A stretch of 6,188 nucleotides of DNA. It comes from Chloroflexi bacterium RBG_16_51_16 (GTDB taxonomy: Bacteria; Chloroflexota; Anaerolineae; Anaerolineales; Villigracilaceae). The notes beneath the pieces were generated by a model. That model was not told where the DNA came from. It did not search any database and saw only the letters and a list, made by a program, of their open reading frames with translations. Below are positions 1-5,581 of the stretch, piece by piece. The position numbers and the translations under genes are program-made. Location of the stretch: positions 9,391-15,578 of the forward strand of contig MGNL01000021.1 in assembly GCA_001796785.1 (NCBI GenBank). The letters run 5' to 3'. How positions within the stretch are numbered: the stretch's first letter is position 1; each line of letters begins with the position of its first letter.

Positions 1-776
1 TAAGCATGGCTAGCATGGCAAAACATGTTCAGGCTATGCTCAAGTTTAAACGCGGGGGAGCTGAAGTTTTCGATTACGGCAATAATCTGCGCCAGCGTGC
101 CTTCGATTGGGGCGTGACGGATGCCTTTGAATTCCCCGGGTTCGTGCCAGCCTACATCCGACCGTTATTCTGCGAAGGCAAAGGACCCTTTCGCTGGGTG
201 GCTCTTTCGGGCGAGGCAGAGGATATCTACGCTACGGACCGGGCAGTCATGGAATTATTCCCGCAGGACGACCATCTCCAGCGCTGGTTGAAGATGGCCC
301 GTGAGAAAGTTCAATTCCAAGGATTGCCGGCGCGCATCTGCTGGCTGGGTTATGGAGAAAGGTTAAAAGCAGGTCTGCGGTTCAATGAAATGGTTGCCAG
401 GGGTGAGGTCAAGGCGCCGATCGTGATCGGTCGCGATCACCTGGATTCAGGATCGGTTGCCTCACCGAACCGGGAAACGGAGGGGATGCTGGACGGCACC
501 GATGCCGTCTCGGACTGGCCGATATTAAATGCGCTTATCAACGCCGTGGGTGGTGCAACCTGGGTTTCGTTCCATCACGGTGGTGGGGTTGGGATCGGCT
601 ACAGCCAGCACGCGGGCCAGGTCATCGTCGCGGATGGGACACCCGCTGCGGCTAAAAGGTTGGAACGCGTATTGACCACCGACCCAGGCATGGGCATCGT
701 ACGCCATGCCGATGCGGGTTACCAAACTGCCATCGACGCGGCAAAGAGGCATGGGATCAAAATTCCCATGAGATAA
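1..776 (+). CDS. hutU: Urocanate hydratase (urocanase), C-terminal part, 5'-truncated by window edge
   Basis: Urocanase adds water to urocanate to give 4-imidazolone-5-propanoate, the second step of histidine degradation. It is a cytosolic enzyme with tightly bound NAD+. The frame is open to the left edge (first full codon at position 3), so the ATG at position 6 is internal. About 257 residues are present, a little under half of the usual 550-560. Counting from the ATG at position 6, the family signature FQGLPARICW is at residues 104-113; its Cys112 matches the signature cysteine known to be essential in the Pseudomonas enzyme. Other conserved family blocks are FCEGKGPFRW (55-64), IGRDHLDSGSVASP (141-154), HHGGGVGIGYSQHAG (190-204) and TTDPGMGIVRHADAGY (224-239). 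The protein ends normally at IPMR and a hairpin terminator follows. No other hut gene is visible. The identification is very secure. Confidence 0.97.
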   Translation, partial: SMASMAKHVQAMLKFKRGGAEVFDYGNNLRQRAFDWGVTDAFEFPGFVPAYIRPLFCEGKGPFRWVALSGEAEDIYATDRAVMELFPQDDHLQRWLKMAREKVQFQGLPARICWLGYGERLKAGLRFNEMVARGEVKAPIVIGRDHLDSGSVASPNRETEGMLDGTDAVSDWPILNALINAVGGATWVSFHHGGGVGIGYSQHAGQVIVADGTPAAAKRLERVLTTDPGMGIVRHADAGYQTAIDAAKRHGIKIPMR

Positions 777-831
777 AGATCATCGATCAACGTATGGGCA
801 GCCAGATCGATAACCTTGTCCGTTCAATAAA

Positions 832-871
832 AGATGTGTGCGCTTCAGCTTGGCGCACACATCTACATTTT
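832..871 (+). terminator. Probable intrinsic terminator after hutU
   Basis: A perfect 12-bp stem (832-843 pairs with 853-864, arm AGATGTGTGCGC) closes a 9-nt loop. After three bases (ACA) comes a short T tract at 868-871. The hairpin lies 55 bp after the hutU stop and before the kinase promoter region. The T tract is short and slightly displaced, so termination may be leaky, but the perfect stem makes a chance occurrence unlikely. Confidence 0.7.
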
Positions 872-901
872 AAAAAATATAAAGTTTCAAGAATGACCAG
901 A

Positions 902-907
902 TATAAT
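902..907 (+). promoter_or_regulatory. Candidate -10 element (TATAAT) of the kinase gene
   Basis: A consensus TATAAT lies between the hutU terminator and the kinase. I find no good -35 hexamer at 16-18 bp spacing, and no extended -10 TG. A start point about 7 nt downstream falls at or next to an ATG at 915. That ATG opens only a five-codon frame (MSLYE, stop at 930-932). The kinase ATG at 925 would then be about 11 nt from the mRNA 5' end, with no Shine-Dalgarno sequence. The perfect hexamer in the right place is the only evidence. Confidence 0.45.
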
Positions 908-924
908 CAACCCTATGAGTTTGT

Positions 925-2655
925 ATGAGTGACCTGACAGGAAAAGTCATCGCAGACCGGTACCGCGTCGAGGAGTTCATCGGGCGCGGCGGTATGGCCG
1001 AGGTTTATAAAGTCTGGGATACGCGGCGCAGTACTACGCTGGCCATGAAGTTGCTACATGCCGACCTCGCCCTGGACCGCGCCTGGCTCCGCCAGTTCAA
1101 CCGGGAAGCGGAGACGCTGGCGCGCCTTCAGCATCCGAATATCGTTCGCTTCTACGGGTTGGGCCAGGACGGCGAACAGATCTTCATGCTGATGGACTTC
1201 ATTGAAGGCAGAAGCCTGAAACAACTGATCTTCAACGCGAACGGTCCCCTCCCGCTGGAGCAGGTATTAAACATCATGCGACCGCTGTGCCAGGCACTGC
1301 AATATGCCCATTATGAGGGCTACGTCCATGCCGATGTTAAGCCCGGCAATGTGATGATCGACAAGTCTGGCCGGGTTATGCTGAACGATTTCGGCATCGC
1401 GCGCATGACTCAAACCGGCACAGCCACGCTGGGTGGTGTTGGCACACCCGCCTACATGTCACCTGAGCAGGCTCGCAGTGAAAAGCCGACACCTCAAAGC
1501 GACATTTATTCGCTGGGAATACTCTTGTATGAAATGCTCACTGGCGAAAGACCATTCAACGGTGAACACGCCCTAACGGGTGAAACCGCCGATGATAGAG
1601 TGCGTTGGGAACAATTGCACCAGCCACCCCCTTCGCTGCGCAATTTGAATCGGAATCTTTCCCTCGAAATTGAACAGGTGTTATTCAAAACGCTTTCCAA
1701 AGACCCCGGTCAGCGTTACGCAGGTGCTCTTGAATTATCCCAAGCCTTGGAGCAGGCGATTCTCAAGCCGGGAGAAGCCATGTCCAGCTCGGCAGGCACT
1801 AGGCTAGCGGGTGGCTTGAAGGTCGTTCCTGTTGATAAAGGGACGATGAAATCAGGCGACGCTTTCGACCCGAGGCGTTCTTCGAAATTAAGGCTTGCAT
1901 TCGCGGGCTTGCTCGTGGTCAGCGTTGTCATCCTCATTATATTGAACAATCCAGGGCTGATGTCCGCCTTTGGATCAGTCACCAGCACAGCAACTAGTCT
2001 GCCGGTAGCAACCCGGACGGTGACGACACCCAGGGTGATCCCATCTCAAACCCGGACGCCTCTGGCGAGCGAAACGCCGCTGCCTACGATCACGCCAACT
2101 CCGTTGATTCCCGTCGTGATGGCGAAAGATGTATCCATCCACTGTCGATTTGGGCCGGGTATCAATTGGGAGGCGGTCAGTTCGCTCCAATTGGGAGAGC
2201 AGGCGGAAATCGTTGGCAAAAATTCCGAGCTGAATTACACCTGGTGGTACGTGAAAGATCTGCTTAATCCAGGTCAATTCTGCTGGGTGGCGGTTGAAGT
2301 GACCAACGCGTATGGTAATTTAACTTTGATCCCGGTGGTTTCGCCGCCCGAAGCGCTGGTCGCGGATGTAACGGTCAGAACGATTGTCGATTTTGAGGCT
2401 TGCGGTGGGCTCAACCCCGTCAAGCTGCGAGGCACGGTTAAAACCAATGGCCCGGCTTCAGCCGACTACCAATGGGAAATAACAGGGGATGCAAACCTCA
2501 CCACCGAACCGGTCACACTTGTATTCGATTCAGCTGGCACGAAAAATGTCGCGGATGACGAGTCCATCAAGCTGGATTGTGGTGAGTACACCCTCAGGCT
2601 GCATGTAACCGAACCTAATGACACCTCCTCGCTGGACAGATTTGCCATACCTTAG
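925..2655 (+). CDS. Membrane-anchored PknB-type Ser/Thr protein kinase with SH3b-like and Ig-like ectodomain
   Basis: This is a predicted receptor-like kinase of 576 aa that phosphorylates Ser/Thr of unknown targets. The cytoplasmic kinase domain spans about 10-280: Gly loop GRGGMAEV (20-27), ATP Lys42, probable helix-C Glu61, catalytic loop HADVKPGN (135-142, base Asp137), DFG (155-157), SPE (179-181), Asp193 and Arg264. The activation segment has Thr162, 164, 166 and 168 as candidate autophosphorylation sites. The usual HRD is HAD, so this is a non-RD kinase, but all catalytic residues are kept. A basic juxtamembrane stretch leads to one TM helix (about 323-341), then a Thr/Pro-rich linker (352-395). 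Next come an SH3b-like domain (about 396-470; Cys407, Cys453) and an Ig-like beta domain (about 480-576; Cys493, Cys552). The start is fixed because the frame is closed by a TGA at 916-918. No Shine-Dalgarno is visible. The downstream lipoprotein repeats the whole ectodomain. Ligand and substrates are unknown. Confidence 0.93.
   Translation: MSDLTGKVIADRYRVEEFIGRGGMAEVYKVWDTRRSTTLAMKLLHADLALDRAWLRQFNREAETLARLQHPNIVRFYGLGQDGEQIFMLMDFIEGRSLKQLIFNANGPLPLEQVLNIMRPLCQALQYAHYEGYVHADVKPGNVMIDKSGRVMLNDFGIARMTQTGTATLGGVGTPAYMSPEQARSEKPTPQSDIYSLGILLYEMLTGERPFNGEHALTGETADDRVRWEQLHQPPPSLRNLNRNLSLEIEQVLFKTLSKDPGQRYAGALELSQALEQAILKPGEAMSSSAGTRLAGGLKVVPVDKGTMKSGDAFDPRRSSKLRLAFAGLLVVSVVILIILNNPGLMSAFGSVTSTATSLPVATRTVTTPRVIPSQTRTPLASETPLPTITPTPLIPVVMAKDVSIHCRFGPGINWEAVSSLQLGEQAEIVGKNSELNYTWWYVKDLLNPGQFCWVAVEVTNAYGNLTLIPVVSPPEALVADVTVRTIVDFEACGGLNPVKLRGTVKTNGPASADYQWEITGDANLTTEPVTLVFDSAGTKNVADDESIKLDCGEYTLRLHVTEPNDTSSLDRFAIP
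2110..2652 (+). repeat. Diverged coding duplication, copy 1 (kinase ectodomain)
   Basis: Kinase residues 396-576 align end to end with residues 63-242 of the next gene (DNA 2975-3514), with only small indels. By eye the SH3b-like part is about 60% identical. Blocks shared exactly include WEAVS, GQFCWVA, GTVKTNGPA, YQWE, DCGEYT and RLHVT. All four cysteines are conserved in position. Confidence 0.85.
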
Positions 2656-2777
2656 TGAGCATGGTTATCCAATCCATCCAATCGGGTGACCTGTCATGTT
2701 CGTCGCTGATCGGACCTCTGATTAAAGGTTAATGGCAGGTGATAGCAAAATTCCCGTTTTTTCGTTAACTATATTAA

Positions 2778-2783
2778 AAGGAG
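2778..2783 (+). promoter_or_regulatory. Strong Shine-Dalgarno of the lipoprotein gene
   Basis: AAGGAG lies 5 nt before the ATG at 2789, which is ideal spacing and fixes that start. It contrasts with the kinase upstream, which has no recognisable ribosome binding site. If both genes share one transcript, the lipoprotein may be translated at a higher level than the kinase. No clear promoter or hairpin terminator is visible in the 133-bp gap between the two genes. Confidence 0.8.
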
Positions 2784-2788
2784 TTTGA

Positions 2789-3517
2789 ATGAATAAACCT
2801 TTAGGGTTATTTGTATTTATCTTGATCATCTTCGCTACCTCGTGCAACCTCCCGGCAGCGACCCCGACGACATCCGCGCCCACCGCTGCGTTGGTTTCGG
2901 TCACACCGCCCGCGACCCCGAGTCCAGTCGCATCGGCAACCTCCGAGCCAACCACAATACCCACTCCGACTATTCCGATCGTGGCTCCCAAAGACCTGCC
3001 GGTCAATTGCCGGGTCGGACCGGGTATCTTCTGGGAGGCAGTCAGCGGGCTGCTACTTGGCAAAACAGCCGAGATCGCCGGAAAGAATTCCTCGTTTGAA
3101 TGGTGGTATATCAAAGACCCAATTAACCAGGGTCAGTTCTGCTGGGTGGCGATGAGCGCGACGATCGCCTCGGGCAATTTATCCGGTATTTCCGAAATTT
3201 CGGTGCCAACTGCGCAGGTCAGTACTGTGACCGCGAAGGCGGAAGTATCCTTTGTGGCTTGCGGCGGACCGAACCCGGTCGATTTCAGCGGCACGGTAAA
3301 GACCAACGGACCAGCCACGTTAGTTTATCAATGGGAGGTGACCGGTGATTCGAGCAACACGACCAGCCCCGAAACTCTCGAGGTTGATGAATATGGTGTT
3401 CATGAAGTGCCAAGCCCTGGTGCGTACAAGGTGGATTGCGGGGAGTACACGATCCGCTTGCACGTCACCAGCCCAAACGATAAATCCGGCAAGGATGATT
3501 TTTCTGTTCAACCTTAG
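2789..3517 (+). CDS. Surface lipoprotein, paralogue of the adjacent kinase ectodomain
   Basis: This is a predicted exported lipoprotein of 242 aa with no enzymatic motif. A short hydrophobic signal peptide (about 5-16) ends in the lipobox-like ATSC, with Cys19 as the likely lipidated residue. A Thr/Pro/Ala-rich tether spans about 20-62. The folded part repeats the kinase ectodomain: an SH3b-like domain (about 63-135; NCRVGPG at 73-79, GQFCWVA at 115-121) and an Ig-like domain (about 145-242). Cys74, Cys118, Cys158 and Cys217 match the four kinase ectodomain cysteines, which suggests one disulfide per domain. The gene starts 133 bp after the kinase stop on the same strand and has a strong Shine-Dalgarno. 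It is probably co-transcribed and works with the kinase, for example as co-receptor, ligand carrier or decoy; this is inference. An independent cell-surface binding role is also possible. The ligand of the SH3b-like domain cannot be read from sequence. Confidence 0.88.
   Translation: MNKPLGLFVFILIIFATSCNLPAATPTTSAPTAALVSVTPPATPSPVASATSEPTTIPTPTIPIVAPKDLPVNCRVGPGIFWEAVSGLLLGKTAEIAGKNSSFEWWYIKDPINQGQFCWVAMSATIASGNLSGISEISVPTAQVSTVTAKAEVSFVACGGPNPVDFSGTVKTNGPATLVYQWEVTGDSSNTTSPETLEVDEYGVHEVPSPGAYKVDCGEYTIRLHVTSPNDKSGKDDFSVQP
2975..3514 (+). repeat. Diverged coding duplication, copy 2 (lipoprotein)
   Basis: This is the partner of the copy at 2110-2652. Similarity starts just after the Thr/Pro linker in both proteins and runs to the C-terminus. 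The two copies differ mainly in the 475-490 and 535-548 regions of the kinase numbering, which could be variable loops. Nucleotide divergence is clear, so the duplication is not recent. Confidence 0.85.
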
Positions 3518-3590
3518 TCGTTAAGCAACTCTTCCAGTTGTGGAATGGCTCCAGCAGAAGGACCAAATGAGCAGTTTCTGGTACGGCGGG

Positions 3591-3631
3591 AAAAGCAATG
3601 AGCGGTGTTTGCCACCGCTCATTGCTTTTTT
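3591..3631. terminator. Strong intrinsic terminator between convergent genes, probably bidirectional
   Basis: A perfect 17-bp stem (3591-3607 with 3613-3629) has a 5-nt loop (TTTGC). Six T residues (3626-3631) end it on the + strand, and four A residues (3591-3594) supply a shorter U tract when read on the - strand. It lies 73 bp after the lipoprotein stop and 28 bp beyond the end of the convergent aldolase gene, so it can end both transcription units. Confidence 0.9.
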
Positions 3632-3659
3632 AATTGGCAAGTCGATGCGTTAAAGATAA

Positions 3660-4568
3660 CTACACTTGAAGTACCGAGAATTCCTTAAATAGTTCGGTTT
3701 CCATTTCCCCATCCAACTCCTCCAATGGCGGCTTGACCGCCCATCGCGGCAGATTGTGCATTCGATGTAGAAGAGCCTTCAATGTTGGAGGAAAGGGCAG
3801 GTAGTTTTCAAGCAGGTGGCGCTGCTCCGCAACACGCTTCTGGATCTCGCTTGGATCTTTGCCGCTTTGATGTGCGTCGTAGATTTCGCGCAAGCCGGTT
3901 GAGAGCAGATTGGCTGGCGCGGTGATGCATCCTACCGCATGATGATCCAGCGCCAGCCGAAAATCTGAATCTGTGCCGCTAAAAACCGATAATTCGTTAC
4001 CGAACTTGTTACCCAGTGTTATTGAAAATTCGGCATCGTGCGCCGAATCTTTAATTCCGACGAATTGGTTTGGAAACGCATCCTTGAGGCGCCTCAGCAA
4101 GTCGATCGAGAAACCGATGCCGGCGATGTTCGGGAAGTGATAGCCGAGCAAGCTGCCATCAGCCGGTACGGCCGCATGGATCAGTTCGCTGAACCATTTG
4201 AATAAACCATCTTCGGTAGCGTTTCGGAAATAATAAGGGGGCAGCACGACGACCCCGTCATATTCGAGGTCGAATGCCAGGCGGGTTAGGCCGATGGTTT
4301 CGCTCAAGCTGGGTGTACCCGTTCCGGCGAGCAGCCTGAAACCGGGCAGGCTTTTCCGGTGCTCAGCCGCGGCGCGCATGATTTTTTCGCGTTCTACATG
4401 GGAAAATGAAGGACCTTCTCCTGTTGTGCCCAGCATCAGGGCGCCATGACAACCATGTGAGGCGAGGAAGTCAAGCAGGATCGAGATCCCTTCCAGATCC
4501 GGGGATGTATCTGGTTTAAGGGGTGTTACTGCGGCGGCAAATATACCTGAGAGGGGAGGGTGGATCAT
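3660..4568 (-). CDS. DapA/NAL-superfamily class I aldolase or lyase, substrate uncertain
   Basis: This is a 302-aa TIM-barrel enzyme of the dihydrodipicolinate synthase / N-acetylneuraminate lyase superfamily, which forms a Schiff base between lysine and an alpha-keto acid. Visible landmarks are GTTGEGPS (47-54, pyruvate-carboxylate loop with Thr48/Thr49), PPYY (110-113), YHFP (143-146, catalytic Tyr143), VGIKDS (170-175, Schiff-base Lys173) and FSGTDSDF (196-203). Length is normal. In true DHDPS an Arg follows the YNVP motif (E. coli Arg138) and binds aspartate semialdehyde; the matching residue here is Ile148. The enzyme is therefore more likely a keto-acid or sugar-acid aldolase, or another family member, than DapA of lysine synthesis; that is inference. 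The ATG has no clear Shine-Dalgarno, and a -10-like TAAAAT lies exactly 7 nt before it. The gene is 77 bp downstream of the ParB-box gene. Family is certain, substrate is not. Confidence 0.9.
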   Translation of the reverse strand: MIHPPLSGIFAAAVTPLKPDTSPDLEGISILLDFLASHGCHGALMLGTTGEGPSFSHVEREKIMRAAAEHRKSLPGFRLLAGTGTPSLSETIGLTRLAFDLEYDGVVVLPPYYFRNATEDGLFKWFSELIHAAVPADGSLLGYHFPNIAGIGFSIDLLRRLKDAFPNQFVGIKDSAHDAEFSITLGNKFGNELSVFSGTDSDFRLALDHHAVGCITAPANLLSTGLREIYDAHQSGKDPSEIQKRVAEQRHLLENYLPFPPTLKALLHRMHNLPRWAVKPPLEELDGEMETELFKEFSVLQV

Positions 4569-4575
4569 AAGTGTT

Positions 4576-4581
4576 ATTTTA
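4576..4581 (-). promoter_or_regulatory. Candidate -10 element (TAAAAT) of the aldolase gene
   Basis: Read on the - strand, TAAAAT is followed by 7 nt and then the aldolase ATG, so the transcript would start at or next to the start codon. No good -35 is visible; its expected place lies inside the neighbouring palindrome (4586-4624). The geometry is the same as TATAAT-N7-ATG before the kinase. A match to one hexamer in AT-rich spacer DNA is weak evidence on its own. Confidence 0.35.
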
Positions 4582-4585
4582 CTCT

Positions 4586-4624
4586 TGTCATTGCGAGGAA
4601 GCTTTCAGCTTTCTCGCATTGACA
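4586..4624. repeat. 39-bp near-perfect palindrome between the ParB-box gene and the aldolase
   Basis: Arms 4586-4603 and 4607-4624 pair around a 3-nt loop (TTC). There are 16 Watson-Crick pairs, one G-T pair (4598/4612) and one T-T mismatch (4591/4619). The outer sequence TGTCATTGCGAG resembles, from memory, intergenic palindromic repeats seen in several bacterial phyla. It has no T run on either side, so it is a poor intrinsic terminator. It could be a dispersed repeat, an operator next to the aldolase promoter, or an mRNA-stabilising or processing hairpin between two co-transcribed genes. Confidence 0.75.
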
Positions 4625-4645
4625 CAGCAGACTGCTCCTCCCTGG

Positions 4646-5503
4646 TCATTCACCTTTCCTGGTCCTGTTCACGTATTCTTTGGCAGCGACCTCAGGTGGT
4701 TGAAGGGATCGTGTACCAGTATCATGTAGATACCGTTGACGATCGAGTACCCAGAGATACAGGTCTCCTTCCGTCTTCTCGGGGAAATCATCAAGGATAT
4801 CGCAGGAACGAATCACATTAACTATGGGTAGATAGACCTTGTCATACCAATCCGTAACCTCTTCGGCATCGGTTATATCGCGCTTGAGGTCCAGACCCAT
4901 AAAATAACCGTGGACTGCGATGTGTTCCAGAATCCGGTCAAATCCATCAGGTATGGTAAGGTCGATATTGCTTCCGGGGCGCAGGACATCCAGGTGCGAA
5001 CGTTCCAGGAAATGCACTTTCGTATGCAGGATCTCAAGGTCTTCAGGTTTGAGATCGGGGGTTATGTCGACCCGGGTTGCGCATTCACGCACCTCGGCTT
5101 CAATGAATTCCACCCCTTGCTCACGCGCTACGGAAACCCGATGGTGACCATCGACCACAAAATATACCTGCCCAACCTTGTAGAGCACGACCGGAGGCAG
5201 ATCAATGTCTTGGTACATCACCCGGCTGATGTTTTGCCAGCGCTGGGAATCCGTGTCCTGGGTCGGTAAAAAGAACCGATCAAATTGGTGGTAGCGGTTT
5301 AGACTCCCTGCGATCTGGTCCAACTGGACCGTTTGTACACCCTGGTACACGGGTCCACCAATATGAAGTTTCTTCCTGATCTCGTCATAGGAAAGCAAAG
5401 AGGTAGGCTCACCGGAAAGGGCGGCCAGGGCGCGATTTACGAATGATTTGCGCCGCGCTTGCTCATAGTCGTATCGGGCTCGCTCATTCAATTCATCAGG
5501 CAT
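4646..5503 (-). CDS. ParB-box (ParB/sulfiredoxin-fold) protein of unknown function
   Basis: This 285-aa protein is probably cytosolic, with no signal peptide or TM segment. The central part (about 55-140) looks like a ParB N-terminal/sulfiredoxin-type fold. A strand with a proline turn (LPPVVLYKVGQVYFVVDG, 102-119) leads into the box DGHHRVSVAREQG (118-130), comparable to the ParB DGNHRxxAA and GxRR nucleotide-binding motifs. It lacks the sulfiredoxin cysteine. The N-terminus (1-30) is rich in Arg and Glu and probably helical. The C-terminal half (about 150-285) is not a ParB HTH domain that I can recognise; it contains a helical stretch TDWYDKVYLPIVNVIR (217-232) and TEGDLYLWVLDRQRYL (244-259). 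It does not look like a chromosome-partition ParB: there is no ParA nearby and no obvious HTH. Such proteins are often annotated as transcriptional regulators or nucleases without proof. It lies 78 bp after the phosphoesterase and 77 bp before the aldolase. No clear Shine-Dalgarno is present. Confidence 0.82.
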   Translation of the reverse strand: MPDELNERARYDYEQARRKSFVNRALAALSGEPTSLLSYDEIRKKLHIGGPVYQGVQTVQLDQIAGSLNRYHQFDRFFLPTQDTDSQRWQNISRVMYQDIDLPPVVLYKVGQVYFVVDGHHRVSVAREQGVEFIEAEVRECATRVDITPDLKPEDLEILHTKVHFLERSHLDVLRPGSNIDLTIPDGFDRILEHIAVHGYFMGLDLKRDITDAEEVTDWYDKVYLPIVNVIRSCDILDDFPEKTEGDLYLWVLDRQRYLHDTGTRSLQPPEVAAKEYVNRTRKGE

Positions 5504-5514
5504 AAGCTGCGCTT

Positions 5515-5529
5515 TGGTTTAGTAAACCA
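5515..5529. promoter_or_regulatory. Short palindrome 12 nt upstream of the ParB-box gene, possible operator
   Basis: TGGTTTAGTAAACCA is a perfect 15-bp inverted repeat with a single central base, in the 78-bp spacer immediately before the ParB-box start codon. On the - strand it contains TTTACT, a weak -10-like hexamer. A transcription-factor site is plausible, including autoregulation if the ParB-box protein binds DNA. A 15-bp palindrome can also arise by chance. Confidence 0.3.
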
Positions 5530-5581
5530 GTTAAGAGATCCAAGTTTGTACATCATGATAAATTCTTCCGATTGCGTGGGA

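Noticed and set aside
794..928. A 44-codon + strand ORF (begins MGSQIDNLVR) in the hutU-kinase spacer whose TGA overlaps the kinase ATG as ATGA
   Set aside because: The overlap would suit translational coupling, but the ORF has no Shine-Dalgarno, runs through the terminator stem (832-864) and the TATAAT box, and resembles no protein family I know. Conservation in relatives would be needed to revive it.
2689..2740. Imperfect inverted repeat (ACCTGTCAT / ATGGCAGGT) in the kinase-lipoprotein spacer
   Set aside because: There are only 9 pairs, including a wobble, around a 34-nt loop, and no T run follows. It is too weak to call a terminator or operator.
2770..2775. TATATT as a -10 box for the lipoprotein gene
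   Set aside because: The predicted start point would fall inside the Shine-Dalgarno sequence, and no -35 is visible. Read-through from the kinase is the simpler explanation.
2722..3114. - strand 130-aa ORF over the lipoprotein N-terminus, rich in Gly/Val/Ala
   Set aside because: Its composition is the reverse-complement reading of the Thr/Pro/Ala-rich linker codons. The + strand frame has a lipobox, a strong Shine-Dalgarno and a paralogue.
4585..5269. Several + strand ORFs (4585-4821, 4910-5269, 4920-5147) opposite the ParB-box gene
   Set aside because: They lie antisense to a gene with a clear motif-bearing product, have low-complexity or unrecognisable translations and no ribosome binding sites, and look like shadows.
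4646..5503. Chromosome-partition ParB
   Set aside because: Only the ParB-box resembles ParB. There is no recognisable HTH or dimerisation domain, no ParA gene, and no parS-like site seen in the window.
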